Notes under the pieces: model-generated
The model's database searches: none
Told to the model about the DNA's origin: nothing
Seen by the model: only the letters and a program-made list of their open reading frames with translations
Translations under genes and position numbers: made by a program
Shown here: piece after piece, positions 1 through 8,474 of the stretch
Layout of the letters: every line of letters starts with the position of its first letter
How positions within the stretch are numbered: the stretch's first letter is position 1
From: Streptomyces humi
Lineage (GTDB): Bacteria > Actinomycetota > Actinomycetes > Streptomycetales > Streptomycetaceae
Direction: 5' to 3'
Length of the DNA: 64,000 nucleotides
NCBI RefSeq assembly: GCF_001005085.2
Contig: NZ_LBMU02000017.1
Location: forward strand, 36,080 to 100,079

Positions 1-73
1 GGCCCGCTGATCCCCGCTGATCCCCGCTGATCCCTATCGATCCCTGCGGATCCGGCCTGATCCCTGGCGGGGG
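1..73. repeat. 10-bp tandem repeat after the DUF3180 gene
   Basis: Positions 1-60 are built of a roughly 10-bp unit (CGCTGATCCC and variants) repeated about six times. The array lies directly downstream of the stop codon of the minus-strand gene at 74-562. No protein is evident. It resembles other short tandem arrays at gene 3' ends in this window. It may extend beyond the left edge. Confidence 0.7.
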
Positions 74-562
74 TCAGGCCACCGGCTCGGCTCCGCTGTG
101 GTTGTTGTCGTCGTCCTCCGGGAGTTTGCAGACGCGTTCCAGGAAGATGGCCGCCGCTATGACGGCGATGCCGGCCACGACCGAGAAGGCCGCGTAGAGG
201 GCCTGGTCGCGGCGGGCGGGGATGTCGAGGAGTTCCAGGAGGAAGAGGCCCGTACCGCCGTACATGCCGGCGACCAGGGCCGCGACCAGGGCGCTGGCCT
301 GGCCGAAGACCACCGCGCGGGCGGCCATCAGCGGGTCGACGCCCTTGGCGCCCGGGCGGCGCTCGCGCTGGGCCCGGAAGCGGGCGCGCAGCGAGAGCGC
401 CGTGGAGACCAGGACCACCGCGATCAGCGCCAGGACGATCGGGGCGGCCACCGGCACGCTGGGCAGGGTCCCCACCGAGTTCCACAGGCGGGCGGCCGCC
501 CAGGACAGCACCGCCGCCACGACGAAGACGCCCGCCAGCACCCTGATCCGCAGCTCTTTCAC
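74..562 (-). CDS. DUF3180 family membrane protein
   Basis: The 162-residue protein reads from a GTG start with a good ribosome site (GAAGGAAG) just upstream. Four hydrophobic stretches (about residues 8-24, 38-57, 85-107 and 122-141) predict a four-helix inner-membrane protein; the C-terminus is acidic. Size and helix spacing fit DUF3180, an actinobacterial family commonly found next to folK. Its function is unknown. It is the last visible gene of the minus-strand fol cluster, about 50 bp after folK. The family call rests on recognition of the sequence and on neighbourhood; a direct role in folate synthesis is not implied. Confidence 0.8.
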   Translation of the reverse strand: MKELRIRVLAGVFVVAAVLSWAAARLWNSVGTLPSVPVAAPIVLALIAVVLVSTALSLRARFRAQRERRPGAKGVDPLMAARAVVFGQASALVAALVAGMYGGTGLFLLELLDIPARRDQALYAAFSVVAGIAVIAAAIFLERVCKLPEDDDNNHSGAEPVA

Positions 563-612
563 TGTCTTCCTTCAGCTCCCCCGCAGCGATGTGGTCGTCT
601 CGACCTTAACGA

Positions 613-1224
613 CTACTCGGGCAGTCGGAGTTCCAGGTCCCCGCGTACTTCCACACCGTGCCGCGTGACGGCCGTCAGCAGCTCGGCCACCGGGCCGCGG
701 CCGGGCAGCAGGGCCTCGGGGTCCACGTCGTACCAGGGTGCGAGCACGAACGCGCGTTCGTGGGCGCGCGGGTGGGGGAGGGTGAGCCGCGGGTCGTCGG
801 AGACGACGTCGGCGTACGCGACGATGTCGACGTCGAGGGTGCGCGGGCCCCAGTGCTCGTCCCGTACCCGGTTGAAGGCCTCCTCGATCGCGTGCGCCCG
901 CTCCAGCAGGGAGGACGGCGGGAGGGTGGTCTTCAGCACGACGACCGCGTTGTAGTACGTGGGCTGGCTGCCGGGGTCGACGCCCCACGGCTCCGTCTCG
1001 TACACGGGGGAGACGGCCTTGATGCGGACGCCGGGGGTGTCCTCCAGCGCGTCGACGGCGCCCTGGAGGGTCTCCAGGCGGTTGCCGAGGTTGGAGCCGA
1101 GGGCGACCACGGCGCGTTTGGGGTTGGACAGGGTGGTGTCGGCGGCGTCGACCTGCTCGACGACGGAGGCGGGCACCGGCTGTACGGTCGGGTCGCTGGG
1201 CCCGCGCAGGGAGGATGCGGTCAT
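613..1224 (-). CDS. folK: 2-amino-4-hydroxy-6-hydroxymethyldihydropteridine pyrophosphokinase
   Basis: HPPK transfers pyrophosphate from ATP to 6-hydroxymethyl-dihydropterin, giving the substrate of FolP. The 203-residue protein has the GSNLGNR motif (residues 43-49), an ETEPWG segment, RTLDVDIV carrying the metal-binding aspartates, and LPHPRAHERAFVL. It is longer than the usual 160 residues because of about 35 poorly conserved N-terminal residues. The ATG start overlaps the folB stop as ATGA, indicating translational coupling, which supports this start over longer readings. Confidence 0.95.
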   Translation of the reverse strand: MTASSLRGPSDPTVQPVPASVVEQVDAADTTLSNPKRAVVALGSNLGNRLETLQGAVDALEDTPGVRIKAVSPVYETEPWGVDPGSQPTYYNAVVVLKTTLPPSSLLERAHAIEEAFNRVRDEHWGPRTLDVDIVAYADVVSDDPRLTLPHPRAHERAFVLAPWYDVDPEALLPGRGPVAELLTAVTRHGVEVRGDLELRLPE

Positions 1225-1580
1225 ACTCGGCTCCGGGTGATGGTGACGGTGACGTCGTCGAAGGGAACGGTGATGGGTGCGTCGGGCTTGTGGACGCAGA
1301 CCTCGACCTCTCTTACCCCCTCGTGTTTCAGGCAGGCCTGGGCGATCCGCTCGGCGAGCGTCTCGATCAGGTTCACCGGCTCCCCCTCGACCACGGCGAC
1401 GACCTCCTCGGCCACGATGCCGTAGTGCACGGTCTTCGCCAGGTCGTCGTCGGCCGCCGCGGGCCGGGTGTCCAGGCCGAGGACGAGGTCCACGAGGAAG
1501 GTCTGGCCCTCCTCGCGCTCCTTCGGGAAGACACCGTGGTGCCCGCGGGCCCTCAGGCCGCGCAGCGCGACACGATCCAC
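1221..1580 (-). CDS. folB: Dihydroneopterin aldolase
   Basis: FolB cleaves 7,8-dihydroneopterin to 6-hydroxymethyl-dihydropterin and glycolaldehyde. The 119-residue product has the family hallmark near its N-terminus (LRGLRARGHHGVFPKERE), a GEPVNLIETLAERIA segment, and a C-terminal VTVTITRSRV strand. A GTG at 1580 has AGGAG eight bases upstream; a GTG nine bases earlier (1589) is in frame but touches that ribosome site. The gene is coupled to folK by a 4-nt overlap. It follows the SnoaL-like gene by about 310 bp, the only sizeable gap in the cluster. Confidence 0.93.
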   Translation of the reverse strand: MDRVALRGLRARGHHGVFPKEREEGQTFLVDLVLGLDTRPAAADDDLAKTVHYGIVAEEVVAVVEGEPVNLIETLAERIAQACLKHEGVREVEVCVHKPDAPITVPFDDVTVTITRSRV

Positions 1581-1847
1581 GCGAATCACTCCTGCAATCG
1601 TCGGTGACGGCGGTCGCGTCGTGTGCGGACGACGGACCGGCCACTGACGAATCTACCTGCGGGCACCGACAGTGCCGGGGGTACAGGGCGGTGGCGTGTG
1701 CCGGGCGGGCCAGGGTTCATCGCGGGTTTCCCGGAGAGAACCCGGTGGCTCACGGGCCGGTGGCCGGGGCTACCGGTGAGTTCGTGATTCCAGCCACTTC
1801 TGCGGCGGGTGCGGACCGTGGGGGCCGTTCGGAGCACCCGGGCCGCC

Positions 1848-1915
1848 CCGGGAGGGGGTGTCCTCGCCCTCAGGAAGGGGTGTCCTCGTTCCTCAGGAGG
1901 GGGTGTCCTCCTCCT
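1848..1915. repeat. 22-23-bp tandem repeat across the stop codon of the SnoaL-like gene
   Basis: Three units of about 22-23 bp containing GGGGTGTCCTCG lie head to tail. Read on the minus strand, the last codons and stop of the gene at 1893-2396 (Glu-Asp-Thr-Pro-Ser-stop) are copied again downstream, the second unit even restoring a TGA. This looks like slippage or duplication of a gene end. The rest of the 1581-1892 gap holds no convincing gene. Confidence 0.75.
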
Positions 1916-2396
1916 CGTCCTCGTCGGCCTCGGACAGCACCGGGGAGGCGTGGTGGGACCAGAGCTTCCAGCCGTCGTCGGTGCGCCGGAAGACGTTCGT
2001 GGCGACGACCAGCTGCCCGACCAGCGGACCTAGCTCATGGCTGCCCTCGGGGGCCGGGCCCCCGCTGAGGATGTTCTCGGTGCAGGTCACCAGGGCGGTG
2101 TCGCCGGTGACGGAGACGTGCACGTCGGTGAGGAAGAACTGGATGTAGTCGGTGTTCGCCATGATCAGCGCGTACGACCTCAGGACCTCGCCGCGGCCGG
2201 TCAGCACCGGCCAGCCCGGGTGCACGCAGGAGATCACGCCGGTGTCGGCCGGGTCGTGGTACTCCTCGTCGACGCCCAGGTCGGCGGGGGCGAGCCAGAG
2301 ACCCGAGACGGCTTCGAAGTCCCCGCGTTCCAGCGCCTCGTAGAAGGCGGTGTTGGCGGCCTCGACGTGCTCGACGTCGGTGTGGGGGGCGCTCAC
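1893..2396 (-). CDS. SnoaL/NTF2-like protein of the folate cluster
   Basis: This 167-residue protein has the small cone-shaped alpha+beta pattern of the SnoaL-like/NTF2 family: helix VEAANTAFYEALERGD, a tryptophan-containing loop SGLW, a HPGWPVLTGRGEVLRSY segment, then strands ending in DDGWKLWSHHASP. The tail is very acidic. The GTG start overlaps the folP stop as GTGA, so it is translated from the folP message. NTF2-like folds host many unrelated activities (isomerases, hydratases, binding proteins), so no reaction can be assigned. Its position between folP and folB suggests a pterin- or folate-related role, but that is inference. Confidence 0.85.
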   Translation of the reverse strand: MSAPHTDVEHVEAANTAFYEALERGDFEAVSGLWLAPADLGVDEEYHDPADTGVISCVHPGWPVLTGRGEVLRSYALIMANTDYIQFFLTDVHVSVTGDTALVTCTENILSGGPAPEGSHELGPLVGQLVVATNVFRRTDDGWKLWSHHASPVLSEADEDEEEDTPS

Positions 2397-3316
2397 CGGG
2401 CTCCCTCTGCGTGCTGCGCGCCGGGCGTGGCGGGCGCGCCGGGCGTGGCGGTCGCCGTGCGCGCCTCTTCCACGGCGCGCGAGACGCGTACCGCGTCCGC
2501 CGTGGCGCGTACCTCGTGCACGCGCACCGCCCACGCGCCGGCGTGCGCCGCGAGCGCGGAGACGGCGGCCGTAGCCGCGTCCCGCTCCCGGGCCGGCGGG
2601 GGCGCCCCCTCGGGTCCGGCCAGTACCCGGCCGAGGAACCGCTTGCGGGAGGCGGCGACGAGCAGCGGGTGGCCCAGGGCGTGCAGCCGGTCGAGGTGGG
2701 CGAGCAGGATCAGGTCGTGCTCGGAGTTCTTGGAGAAGCCGAGCCCCGGGTCGACGACGATCCGGTCCGGGGAGATGCCGCCGGCCAGCACGGCCTCCAC
2801 GCGCGCGTGCAGTTCGTCGAGGACCTCGGTGACGACGTCGTCGTACACCCCCTTGACGTTGCCGCCCGCCAGGAAGCCGCGCCAGTGCATGACGACGAAG
2901 GGGGCGCCGGAGTCGGCCACGACCGGGATCATGTCGGGGTCGGCGAGACCGCCGCTGACGTCGTTGACGAGTGCGGCGCCGGCCGCGAGAGCCTGCCGGG
3001 CGACCGACGCGCGCATGGTGTCGACGGAGACCACGACGCCTTCGGAGGCGAGGCCGCGGACGACGGGCACGACCCGGCGCAGTTCCTCGGCCTCGTCGAC
3101 GCGGGTGGCACCGGGGCGGGTGGACTCGCCGCCGACGTCGACCAGGTCGGCGCCCTCGTCGACGAGGGCGAGGCCGTGCTTGACGGCGGCCGTCGTGTCG
3201 AACCAGCGGCCGCCGTCGGAGAAGGAGTCGGGGGTCACGTTCACGACACCCATGACGGCGCACCGGTCCCATGCCGGAAGCCCTGTCACCTGGCCACGCC
3301 CGCTGTGGTTGCTCAT
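2393..3316 (-). CDS. folP: Dihydropteroate synthase
   Basis: FolP condenses hydroxymethyl-dihydropterin pyrophosphate with p-aminobenzoate and is the sulfonamide target. The 307-residue TIM barrel shows MGVVNVTPDSFSDGG (residues 22-36), GGESTRPG (62-69), NDVSGG, VDPGLGFSK and ASRKRFLG. It ends in an Ala/Thr/Pro-rich tail. The next gene starts inside its stop codon. Upstream, a TACGCT hexamer ends six bases before the ATG, suggesting a leaderless transcript. folE is not in the window, so the folate pathway is only partly represented. Confidence 0.96.
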   Translation of the reverse strand: MSNHSGRGQVTGLPAWDRCAVMGVVNVTPDSFSDGGRWFDTTAAVKHGLALVDEGADLVDVGGESTRPGATRVDEAEELRRVVPVVRGLASEGVVVSVDTMRASVARQALAAGAALVNDVSGGLADPDMIPVVADSGAPFVVMHWRGFLAGGNVKGVYDDVVTEVLDELHARVEAVLAGGISPDRIVVDPGLGFSKNSEHDLILLAHLDRLHALGHPLLVAASRKRFLGRVLAGPEGAPPPARERDAATAAVSALAAHAGAWAVRVHEVRATADAVRVSRAVEEARTATATPGAPATPGAQHAEGAR

Positions 3317-3417
3317 ACGTTCAGCGTAGGCCCAGGCCGGGGCCGGGAGCCCGGGTGGCCCGAGCGGAGCCCCCCGGGCCGGAGGGGGAGGGGTGTCCGC
3401 TCGGGCCGGTCATCGGG

Positions 3418-5253
3418 TCAGGCCGCGCGGATGTCGCGTTCGGCGGCGTGGTGCGGGCAGGGACGGGCCGGGGCGCTGCCGCGGCGCAGGAAGCGCGGCA
3501 GCGGCAGGGCGAGGCTCACGAAGCCCTCGGCCTGCATGGCGGCGAGCCCGATGCGCGGGAGGTCGCCGGAGGCCCGGTAGACCACGAAGCGCGGCTCCCA
3601 GCGCGGCTGGAACTTGGCGTTGAACTTGTACAGCGACTCGATCTGGAACCAGCGGGAGAGGAAGACCAGCAGTCCGCGCCAGGCGCGCAGTACCGGTCCC
3701 GCGCCGATCTTCTCGCCGCGGGCGAGTGCCGAGCGGAACATCGCGAAGTTGAGCGAGATCCGGGTGACGCCCAGTTTCGGGGCGGCCTGGAGGGCGGCCA
3801 CGATGAGCAGTTCGTTCATGCCGGGGTCGGCCGTGCGGTCGCGGCGCATCAGGTCGAGGGAGACGCCGTCGGTGCCCCAGGGCACGAAGTGCAGGATCGC
3901 CTTGAGGTCGCCGTAGGGGCCGGGTGTCTCGTCGGCCTTGTGGGCGGTGGCGATCAGGCAGTCGCCGTCGGTGGGGTCGCCGATCCGGCCGAGCGCCATC
4001 GAGAAGCCGCGTTCGGTGTCGGTGCCGCGCCAGTCCTCCGCGGCGCGGCGGATGCGCTCCAGTTCGGCGTCGCCGAGGTCACGGATACGCCGTACCCGGG
4101 TTTCGTAGCCGGCCCGCTCGATGCGCTTGACCATCTGGCGCACGTTGCGCATCGCGCGTCCGGCGAGCGAGAAATCCGCCACGTCCACCACCGCCTCGTC
4201 GCCCAGTTCGAGCGCGTCCAGGCCGGTTTCGCGGGTCCACACCTCGCCGCCGGTCTCGGAGCAGCCCATGACGGCGGGGGTCCAGGAGTGGGCCTTGGCC
4301 TCGTCCATGAAGCGTTCGATGGCACCGGGCCAGGCCTCGACGTCGCCGATCGGGTCGCCGCTGGCCAGCATCACGCCGGAGACCACGCGGTAGGTGACCG
4401 CCGCCTTGCCGCTGGGCGAGAAGACGACCGCCTTGTCGCGGCGGAGCGCGAAGTGGCCGAGGGAGTCGCGGGCGCCGTGCTTCTCGAGGAGGGCGCGCAG
4501 CTGGGCCTCGTCCTCCTCGGTGAGGCGGGCGGCGGGGTGTTCGGGGCGGAACGCCAGGTAGATGGTGGTGACGGCGGTGATCAGGCCGAGCGCGCCGAGC
4601 GAGAAGGCGACCGTCCAGGACGTGGAGCCCTCGTAGTCCACGGGGCCCTCGAAGCCGAACAGGCCGTACAGGACGTGCGTGAGGCGGTCGGCCAGGCTCG
4701 GGTCGCCGATCGTGCGCTTCGGGTGGGCGCTCACGACGACCAGGCCGAGCGCGAGTGAACCGGCGCTCATCAGCACGAAGTTGGCGAGCGCCCGCCATCG
4801 GCTGCGGGGATCGGGCAGTGCTTTGAACTCGTCCCGGTGGATCACGAGCGGCACGAACAGCGCCAGTGAGATGAGCGCGCCGATGACCGAGTGCCGGTAC
4901 ACGAACTGCGAGACCGCGCCGGCCGGCAGCAGTGCCACGGCGGCCCGCCACGCCCGGCGCTTGCGCCGCTTGAGCCCGTGCGCGAGCAGCAGCAACAGCA
5001 CGCCGGCGCTGAGCGACAGCGCGGCGGCGAACGGCCCGAGCGACCCCGGCAGCACCTCGGCCATGGCGTGCATGCGGCTGTGCCGGAAGCGCGGGAACAC
5101 GCCCGCCGCGATGTCCAGGACGCCGACGACGGCACACGCCCTGCCGACCAGGGCGGGGACGGCCTCGGGGCGCGGACCACGGACTATGCGCCGCGCCCGG
5201 CCTGATCGGCTCGGAACCTCGCCCGACATTTCCCCATCTATCCTGACAGACAT
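3418..5253 (-). CDS. DUF2156 membrane protein, MprF-like phosphatidylglycerol aminoacyltransferase candidate
   Basis: This is a two-part protein of about 611 residues. The N-terminal half has five or six hydrophobic helices, including a KRRKR-flanked loop. The C-terminal half is the soluble DUF2156 domain (GNAT-like fold), with a GDPIGD segment, WRGTDTERGFSMALGR and LNFAMFRSALARGEKIGAGP. DUF2156 proteins of the MprF/LysX type move an aminoacyl group from tRNA to phosphatidylglycerol, altering surface charge and resistance to cationic peptides. Unlike mycobacterial LysX there is no fused lysyl-tRNA synthetase, so the tRNA donor must be made elsewhere. The start is uncertain: an in-frame ATG 51 bases upstream (5304) would add 17 residues. 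Substrate specificity cannot be read from the sequence. Confidence 0.82.
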   Translation of the reverse strand: MSVRIDGEMSGEVPSRSGRARRIVRGPRPEAVPALVGRACAVVGVLDIAAGVFPRFRHSRMHAMAEVLPGSLGPFAAALSLSAGVLLLLLAHGLKRRKRRAWRAAVALLPAGAVSQFVYRHSVIGALISLALFVPLVIHRDEFKALPDPRSRWRALANFVLMSAGSLALGLVVVSAHPKRTIGDPSLADRLTHVLYGLFGFEGPVDYEGSTSWTVAFSLGALGLITAVTTIYLAFRPEHPAARLTEEDEAQLRALLEKHGARDSLGHFALRRDKAVVFSPSGKAAVTYRVVSGVMLASGDPIGDVEAWPGAIERFMDEAKAHSWTPAVMGCSETGGEVWTRETGLDALELGDEAVVDVADFSLAGRAMRNVRQMVKRIERAGYETRVRRIRDLGDAELERIRRAAEDWRGTDTERGFSMALGRIGDPTDGDCLIATAHKADETPGPYGDLKAILHFVPWGTDGVSLDLMRRDRTADPGMNELLIVAALQAAPKLGVTRISLNFAMFRSALARGEKIGAGPVLRAWRGLLVFLSRWFQIESLYKFNAKFQPRWEPRFVVYRASGDLPRIGLAAMQAEGFVSLALPLPRFLRRGSAPARPCPHHAAERDIRAA

Positions 5254-5453
5254 CGCATCCCGTAGTTCCGCGAGAGACCTTGATTCCGGTGCCGATTCGG
5301 GCATCCGGCGACATTGCGCCCTCTAGGACGGTGTCTCGGGGGGAGAGGTTCACTCCTCACCGGAAAGCCAGTTCAAAGGCCAGGGAAAGCCCGGGGCAAG
5401 CCTCGCTGAAAGCAGCGGGCGGCACGGGGGAAAGCGCAGGCAGGAAGCACCTC

Positions 5454-6581
5454 ATGGGTCTCACGAGCAATAAAATGCTGGCATTGACGATCTTGTGCGC
5501 CGTTCTGCTGTTCGCAGGCACGGTGTGGCTGTGGCCCCGGCTCGCCCGGCGCAACTGGCGGGCCGTCAGCGGTCGCGTCGGACTTTTGCTGGCAACCCAG
5601 CTGGCGCTCTTCGCGTGCGTGGGGATAGCGGTCAACCAGGCTTTCGGTTTCTACGCGAGCTGGGCGGACCTGATGGGCACCGAAACCGACCAGGGGGTCG
5701 TCGTCGACCACACCCCGGGCGGCTCGGCGGCCGGCCCGGTCCGGCTGGTGGCGACGTCCGAGGTGCACGGCATGGGCGGTTCGCTGCCCCGGACGGCAGG
5801 TCAGATCCAGCAGGTCGACATAGTCGGCCGTACGACCCACATCGCCACGCCCGCGTACGTGTACCTGCCGGCGGAGTACTTCCAGCCGCAGTACCGCACG
5901 CGTACGTTCCCGGTGCTGGTCGTCCTCAGCGGCTACCCCGGAACCGCGCGGGCGCTGGTGGACAAACTGCACTACCCGCGCACGGCGCAGCACCTGGTGC
6001 AGGCCGGCCGGATGCGGCCGACGATCCTGGTGATGCTGCGGCCCACGGTCGCCCCGCCCCGGGACACCGAGTGCGTCGACGTGCCGCACGGGCCGGGGAC
6101 CGAGACCTTCTTCGCCAAGGACCTGCCCGACGCCGTACGCGCGCACTACCGGGTCGACGGGAAACCGGGCGGCTGGGGGATCGTCGGCGACTCGACGGGC
6201 GGCTACTGCGCGCTCAAGCTCGCGATGCACCACCCCGGTGTGTACGGGGCCGGTGCCGGACTCTCCCCCTCGTACAAGGCACCCAAGGACCCCACGACCG
6301 GCGACCTCTTCCAGGGCGACCAGGGACTGAAGAACCGCGCGAACCTGTGGTGGTACCTCGCCCACGAACCGGCTCCGGACACCTCCCTGCTGGTCACCAG
6401 CAGCAAGATCGGGGAATCCAACTACAAGGACACGCTGAAATTCATCGCGCGCGTGCAGGCCACGAACCGGACCCGGATCTCGTCGATCATCCTCGACAGC
6501 GGAGGCCACAACTTCAATACCTGGCGCCGCGAGATCCCCGCGACACTGGAGTGGATCAGCGGGCGATTGGCCGAGCGCTGA
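5454..6581 (+). CDS. Membrane-anchored esterase, alpha/beta-hydrolase (esterase D / antigen-85-like)
   Basis: The 375-residue protein begins with two membrane segments (about residues 8-28 and 42-65), followed by an extracytoplasmic alpha/beta-hydrolase domain. The nucleophile elbow is GDSTGG with Ser247; His352 in SGGHNFNTW is the likely catalytic base. The VLSGYPG segment fits the oxyanion loop. This architecture is shared by Streptomyces relatives of esterase D and mycolyltransferases; since streptomycetes lack mycolic acids, another ester is the probable substrate. The ATG was chosen because GGAAG lies about seven bases upstream and because the membrane helix begins at once. Confidence 0.85.
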   Translation: MGLTSNKMLALTILCAVLLFAGTVWLWPRLARRNWRAVSGRVGLLLATQLALFACVGIAVNQAFGFYASWADLMGTETDQGVVVDHTPGGSAAGPVRLVATSEVHGMGGSLPRTAGQIQQVDIVGRTTHIATPAYVYLPAEYFQPQYRTRTFPVLVVLSGYPGTARALVDKLHYPRTAQHLVQAGRMRPTILVMLRPTVAPPRDTECVDVPHGPGTETFFAKDLPDAVRAHYRVDGKPGGWGIVGDSTGGYCALKLAMHHPGVYGAGAGLSPSYKAPKDPTTGDLFQGDQGLKNRANLWWYLAHEPAPDTSLLVTSSKIGESNYKDTLKFIARVQATNRTRISSIILDSGGHNFNTWRREIPATLEWISGRLAER

Positions 6582-6678
6582 ACGCGGGCGCCGGCGAAGT
6601 CGTGTGAAGACTTCGTTGTCGCTGTGTTTTTACGGCCGGTGGCACCATCATTCGCCTACGCGCGGTAAGTTTCTGGCC

Positions 6679-7977
6679 ATGCCACGTGGACGCCACCGTC
6701 ATTCACCGCCCTTGCACAGGCTGTTGCCTCCTTCGGCGATCGCCGGTGTCTCCCTCGTCTGCGCCCTGGGCCCCTGGTTGTTCTCGGATCGGACGGCGCT
6801 GCGCACCCTGGCCGCGATAGCCGCGGCCACCGCCGCGGTCGGCGCCGCCGTCATGCGCCGCTGGGACAGCGAGGCGGGCAAGCAGGTGGCCGACATGTCC
6901 CGCGCGCGGGCCAGCGACGAGTGGCGCCACGAGGAGCGGATCGCCGAGCTGGAGACCGACCTCGAGGAGTCGCGGGAGCTGCGTACCAAGCTGGAGCAGC
7001 GGCTGCGCGCGAAGCGGACCGAGCTGGCGGGCCTGCGCAACGAGCACGCGTCCCTGCTGCGCCGTTACGCCACCGCCGAGACCGAGCGGGCCAGCGCGCT
7101 GGAGGGCCGCCGCCTGCTGGAGATCGAAGCCGCCGAACCGACGAACGCGCTGCCGGCCGCCCGGAGCGGGGACGAGCCCGCGGAGCCGACGGACGAGGCG
7201 CTGACGGACGGGGCGCCGACGGCCGAGGACGCGGTCGCGGAGACCGCTTCGGAGGAGACCGCCTCAGAGGAGACCGCTCCCGAGGTTCCCGCGGTGTTCT
7301 CGCCGGAGGGTTCCAAGCTGTTCCTGCGGGCCAAGGTGGCACTGGCCCGGTTCGACGAGGGCGACGCCCCGGCGGTGGCGGCCGCCGCCGACGCGGACAC
7401 CGGGGGCGCGCCGGAGCAGGCAGCCGAGCGCGTGGCGCCGAAGGCCGCGGCCGCGCCGGAGGACCCGGAGGACGAGGCACAGGGGAAGCCCGAGGCGGCC
7501 GACGGGCACACGCGCGCGGCCGCCGACACCCCGGCCGCGCCGGAGCCCACCGCACCGGCGGCGGAGGCCGGGGAAGACGTCCGCGGCGCCGAGGACGACG
7601 TCCGCGGCGCTGACGAGGATGTCCGCGTCAGCGCCACGCCGTCCGTCAACTCCGTGCAGCCCTCCGGGCACTTCACGGTGCCGACCGCGGTGGCCGTGCT
7701 GCCGGCCGCGCCCATCCCGCGCCCGTTGGTCACCGGCGGCTTCGACTTCTTCGGCACGCAGAAGGGCGATTCGTCGGGCGGCCTCGAGTCCATGCACAAC
7801 GAGGACCTCGCGGACGTCGTCGGCCAGGAGGCGCTCGCGCTCCACAAGGCCGAGTCGGAGGCGGACTTCAAGCCCGTGGACCCGGAGTCCCGGGGCGTCG
7901 GCCAGGTCATCGACCTGACCGCGCACGACGAGACGGAGCAGATCAACCTCGGGGGCCTGCGCAGCGCCGCCTCCTGA
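6679..7977 (+). CDS. Coiled-coil membrane protein with Ala/Glu/Pro-rich linker, function unknown
   Basis: This 432-residue protein is not a recognised enzyme. Residues about 18-55 carry a basic start and two hydrophobic helices. Residues 65-140 form a charged heptad-rich coiled coil (EERIAELETDLEESRELRT...). A long low-complexity Ala/Glu/Asp/Pro region (140-340) follows, then a short ordered C-terminus (TGGFDFFGTQKGDSSGG...). This layout suggests a membrane-tethered scaffold. The ATG at 6679 is preceded by TAAGTT seven bases upstream, compatible with leaderless expression; an ATG at 6604 would add unconserved-looking residues. Confidence 0.7.
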   Translation: MPRGRHRHSPPLHRLLPPSAIAGVSLVCALGPWLFSDRTALRTLAAIAAATAAVGAAVMRRWDSEAGKQVADMSRARASDEWRHEERIAELETDLEESRELRTKLEQRLRAKRTELAGLRNEHASLLRRYATAETERASALEGRRLLEIEAAEPTNALPAARSGDEPAEPTDEALTDGAPTAEDAVAETASEETASEETAPEVPAVFSPEGSKLFLRAKVALARFDEGDAPAVAAAADADTGGAPEQAAERVAPKAAAAPEDPEDEAQGKPEAADGHTRAAADTPAAPEPTAPAAEAGEDVRGAEDDVRGADEDVRVSATPSVNSVQPSGHFTVPTAVAVLPAAPIPRPLVTGGFDFFGTQKGDSSGGLESMHNEDLADVVGQEALALHKAESEADFKPVDPESRGVGQVIDLTAHDETEQINLGGLRSAAS

Positions 7978-8051
7978 ACACTCGACGCTTCCCGAGCCGG
8001 GACACCCACCGGTGCCCCGGCTCACCCCGTCAAAAGACCCCGACCACCGAG

Positions 8052-8446
8052 GAGCGCCCCCGAGGAGCACGGCGACTCCTCGGACACGGCCACGACAGCG
8101 CCCCGTCAGGGGCGCGGGGAACTGCGCGGCCGGCCACGACGGCGCCGCACCCGACCGACGCCCCTCCCGTTCGTTCAAGGCTTCCGGTCGCAGAGAGCGC
8201 CCCCGAAGGGGCGCGGCGACTCCTCGGACACGGCCACGACAGCGCCCTGTCAGGGGCGCGGGGAACTGCGCGGCCGGCCACGACGGCGCCGCACCCGACC
8301 GACGCCCCTCCCGTTCGTTCAAGGCTTCCGGTCGCAGAGAGCGCCCCCGAAGGGGCACGGCGACTCCTCGGACACGGCCACGACAGCGCCCCGTCAGGGG
8401 CGCGGGGAACTGCGCGCCCGGCCACGACGGCGCCGCGCTCGGTCGA
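8052..8446. repeat. 144-bp tandem repeat containing the GGGGAACTGCGCG palindromic element
   Basis: About 2.7 copies of a 144-bp unit run head to tail (unit starts near 8052, 8195 and 8339), nearly identical to each other. Each copy contains the palindrome GCGCCCCGTCAGGGGCGC followed by GGGGAACTGCGCG (near 8097, 8241 and 8385). A second hairpin, GCGCCCCCGAAGGGGCGC, occurs in the unit junctions. The array fills the gap between two convergent genes (6679-7977 and 8475-9803), where a bidirectional terminator would be expected. The remainder of the 7978-8474 gap shows no gene. Confidence 0.9.
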
Positions 8447-8474
8447 CGACCTGTCGGCCCCCGAACCGCGGTAG

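Noticed and set aside
1586..1837. 83-codon minus-strand frame between folB and the SnoaL-like gene
   Set aside because: Arg/Pro-rich shadow-type composition, no ribosome site, and no recognisable family.
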